A stretch of DNA of 64,000 bases, from NCBI GenBank assembly GCA_032095175.1, contig DAMCZI010000009.1:1-64000 (forward strand). Direction: 5' to 3'. Made by a program: the position numbers and the translations under genes. Shown piece by piece: positions 63,873 to 64,000 of the stretch. The notes under the pieces are model-generated. The model had not been told where the DNA came from and searched no databases. It worked only from the letters and a program-made list of their open reading frames with translations. Within the stretch, counting starts at the first letter, position 1, and every line of letters starts with the position of its first letter. Origin of the DNA: DAMCZI01 sp032095175. GTDB lineage: Bacteria; Bacillota; Clostridia; Clostridiales; Caloramatoraceae.

Positions 63873-64000
63873 TCCTTTTTATTTCAATATATTATATTCT
63901 ATCCATTAATATAAGTTTTAAACACGGCAACAGAAACTTGAATTATTAGTTTTTTACATTAATATCTTATAACCAAGTTGGATTATCTTTGAGCAGCCCA
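63873..64000. other. Promoter region of ferredoxin, end of window
   Basis: No gene is seen. Near the end, CAAGTTGGATTATC (about 63974-63987) echoes the CAAGTTGGATAA word of the hairpin family, but the window stops before a partner arm could be found. Confidence 0.4.

Noticed and set aside
1..64000. CRISPR arrays, tRNA, rRNA, tmRNA or riboswitch
   Set aside because: I looked for regular direct repeats with spacers, tRNA cloverleaf parts, 16S/23S words and common riboswitch cores, and saw none.

Overview
The window comes from an AT-rich, low-GC Gram-positive bacterium, most likely an anaerobic Clostridiaceae-type Firmicute. The reasons are the strong AG-rich ribosome binding sites, frequent TTG and GTG starts, signal peptides and lipoboxes of Gram-positive type, S-layer-like proteins, and an 8-kDa [4Fe-4S] ferredoxin. 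The genus cannot be fixed from the sequence. Position 1209-1218 is an assembly gap inside a hairpin.

Region 1 (about 0.2-22.1 kb) is a cell-surface protein locus. It holds a lipoprotein, uppP, an S41 processing protease and six large exported proteins, most in their own transcription units. Four exported proteins of the window begin with the same module of about 110 residues directly after the signal peptide (here called form A, core motif YYxxWxPxG...PGxYxLTVxxRR...KVPYxSxV). Two more carry a diverged version (form B). The parts behind the module differ completely: an HtrA-like serine protease, a D-glucuronyl C5-epimerase domain, a beta-helix-like region plus Big_2, Ig-like arrays, and a three-fold novel repeat. 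I see no SLH, CWB2 or LPXTG signal in any of them, so the module is a good candidate for a wall-attachment or S-layer-docking domain. A 1901-residue subtilisin-like envelope protease lies among them.

Region 2 (22.7-24.4 kb) is a tyrosine recombinase followed by a DNA-binding-like partner with two copies of one short module.

Region 3 (24.5-50.5 kb) is a long, mostly minus-strand glycan locus. It begins with rfbADBC (dTDP-L-rhamnose), continues with a Wzm/Wzt-type ABC exporter, three SDR enzymes, the complete GDP-D-glycero-alpha-D-manno-heptose set (hddC, hddA, gmhA, gmhB), and several glycosyltransferases, an acyltransferase with a G8 tract in its ribosome binding site, and a polysaccharide pyruvyltransferase. 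It ends with a WbaP/WcaJ-type initiating sugar-phosphate transferase. Decayed genes lie within it (a glycosyltransferase remnant and an AlbA_2/RecG-like remnant). Rhamnose plus D,D-heptose made for ABC export recalls the S-layer glycans of Aneurinibacillus and Thermoanaerobacterium.

Region 4 (51.0-61.2 kb) has two paralogous O-antigen-ligase-like membrane proteins flanking a 5'-truncated but fully open S-layer gene fragment. After them comes the probable main S-layer protein (form A module, Big_4, SbsA-type Ig repeats). The ligases may attach the glycan to the S-layer or wall. The window closes with a MASE3-like histidine kinase and the ferredoxin.

The intergenic DNA carries several repeat families: a 116-117 bp double-hairpin element present twice in opposite orientation (22.2 and 50.9 kb), a 116-bp inverted-repeat element at 10.6 kb, and a scattered hairpin family whose outer ends share the RGTRCC(A/T)G-type cap (GTGCCTGTCAC and relatives) while the stems differ.
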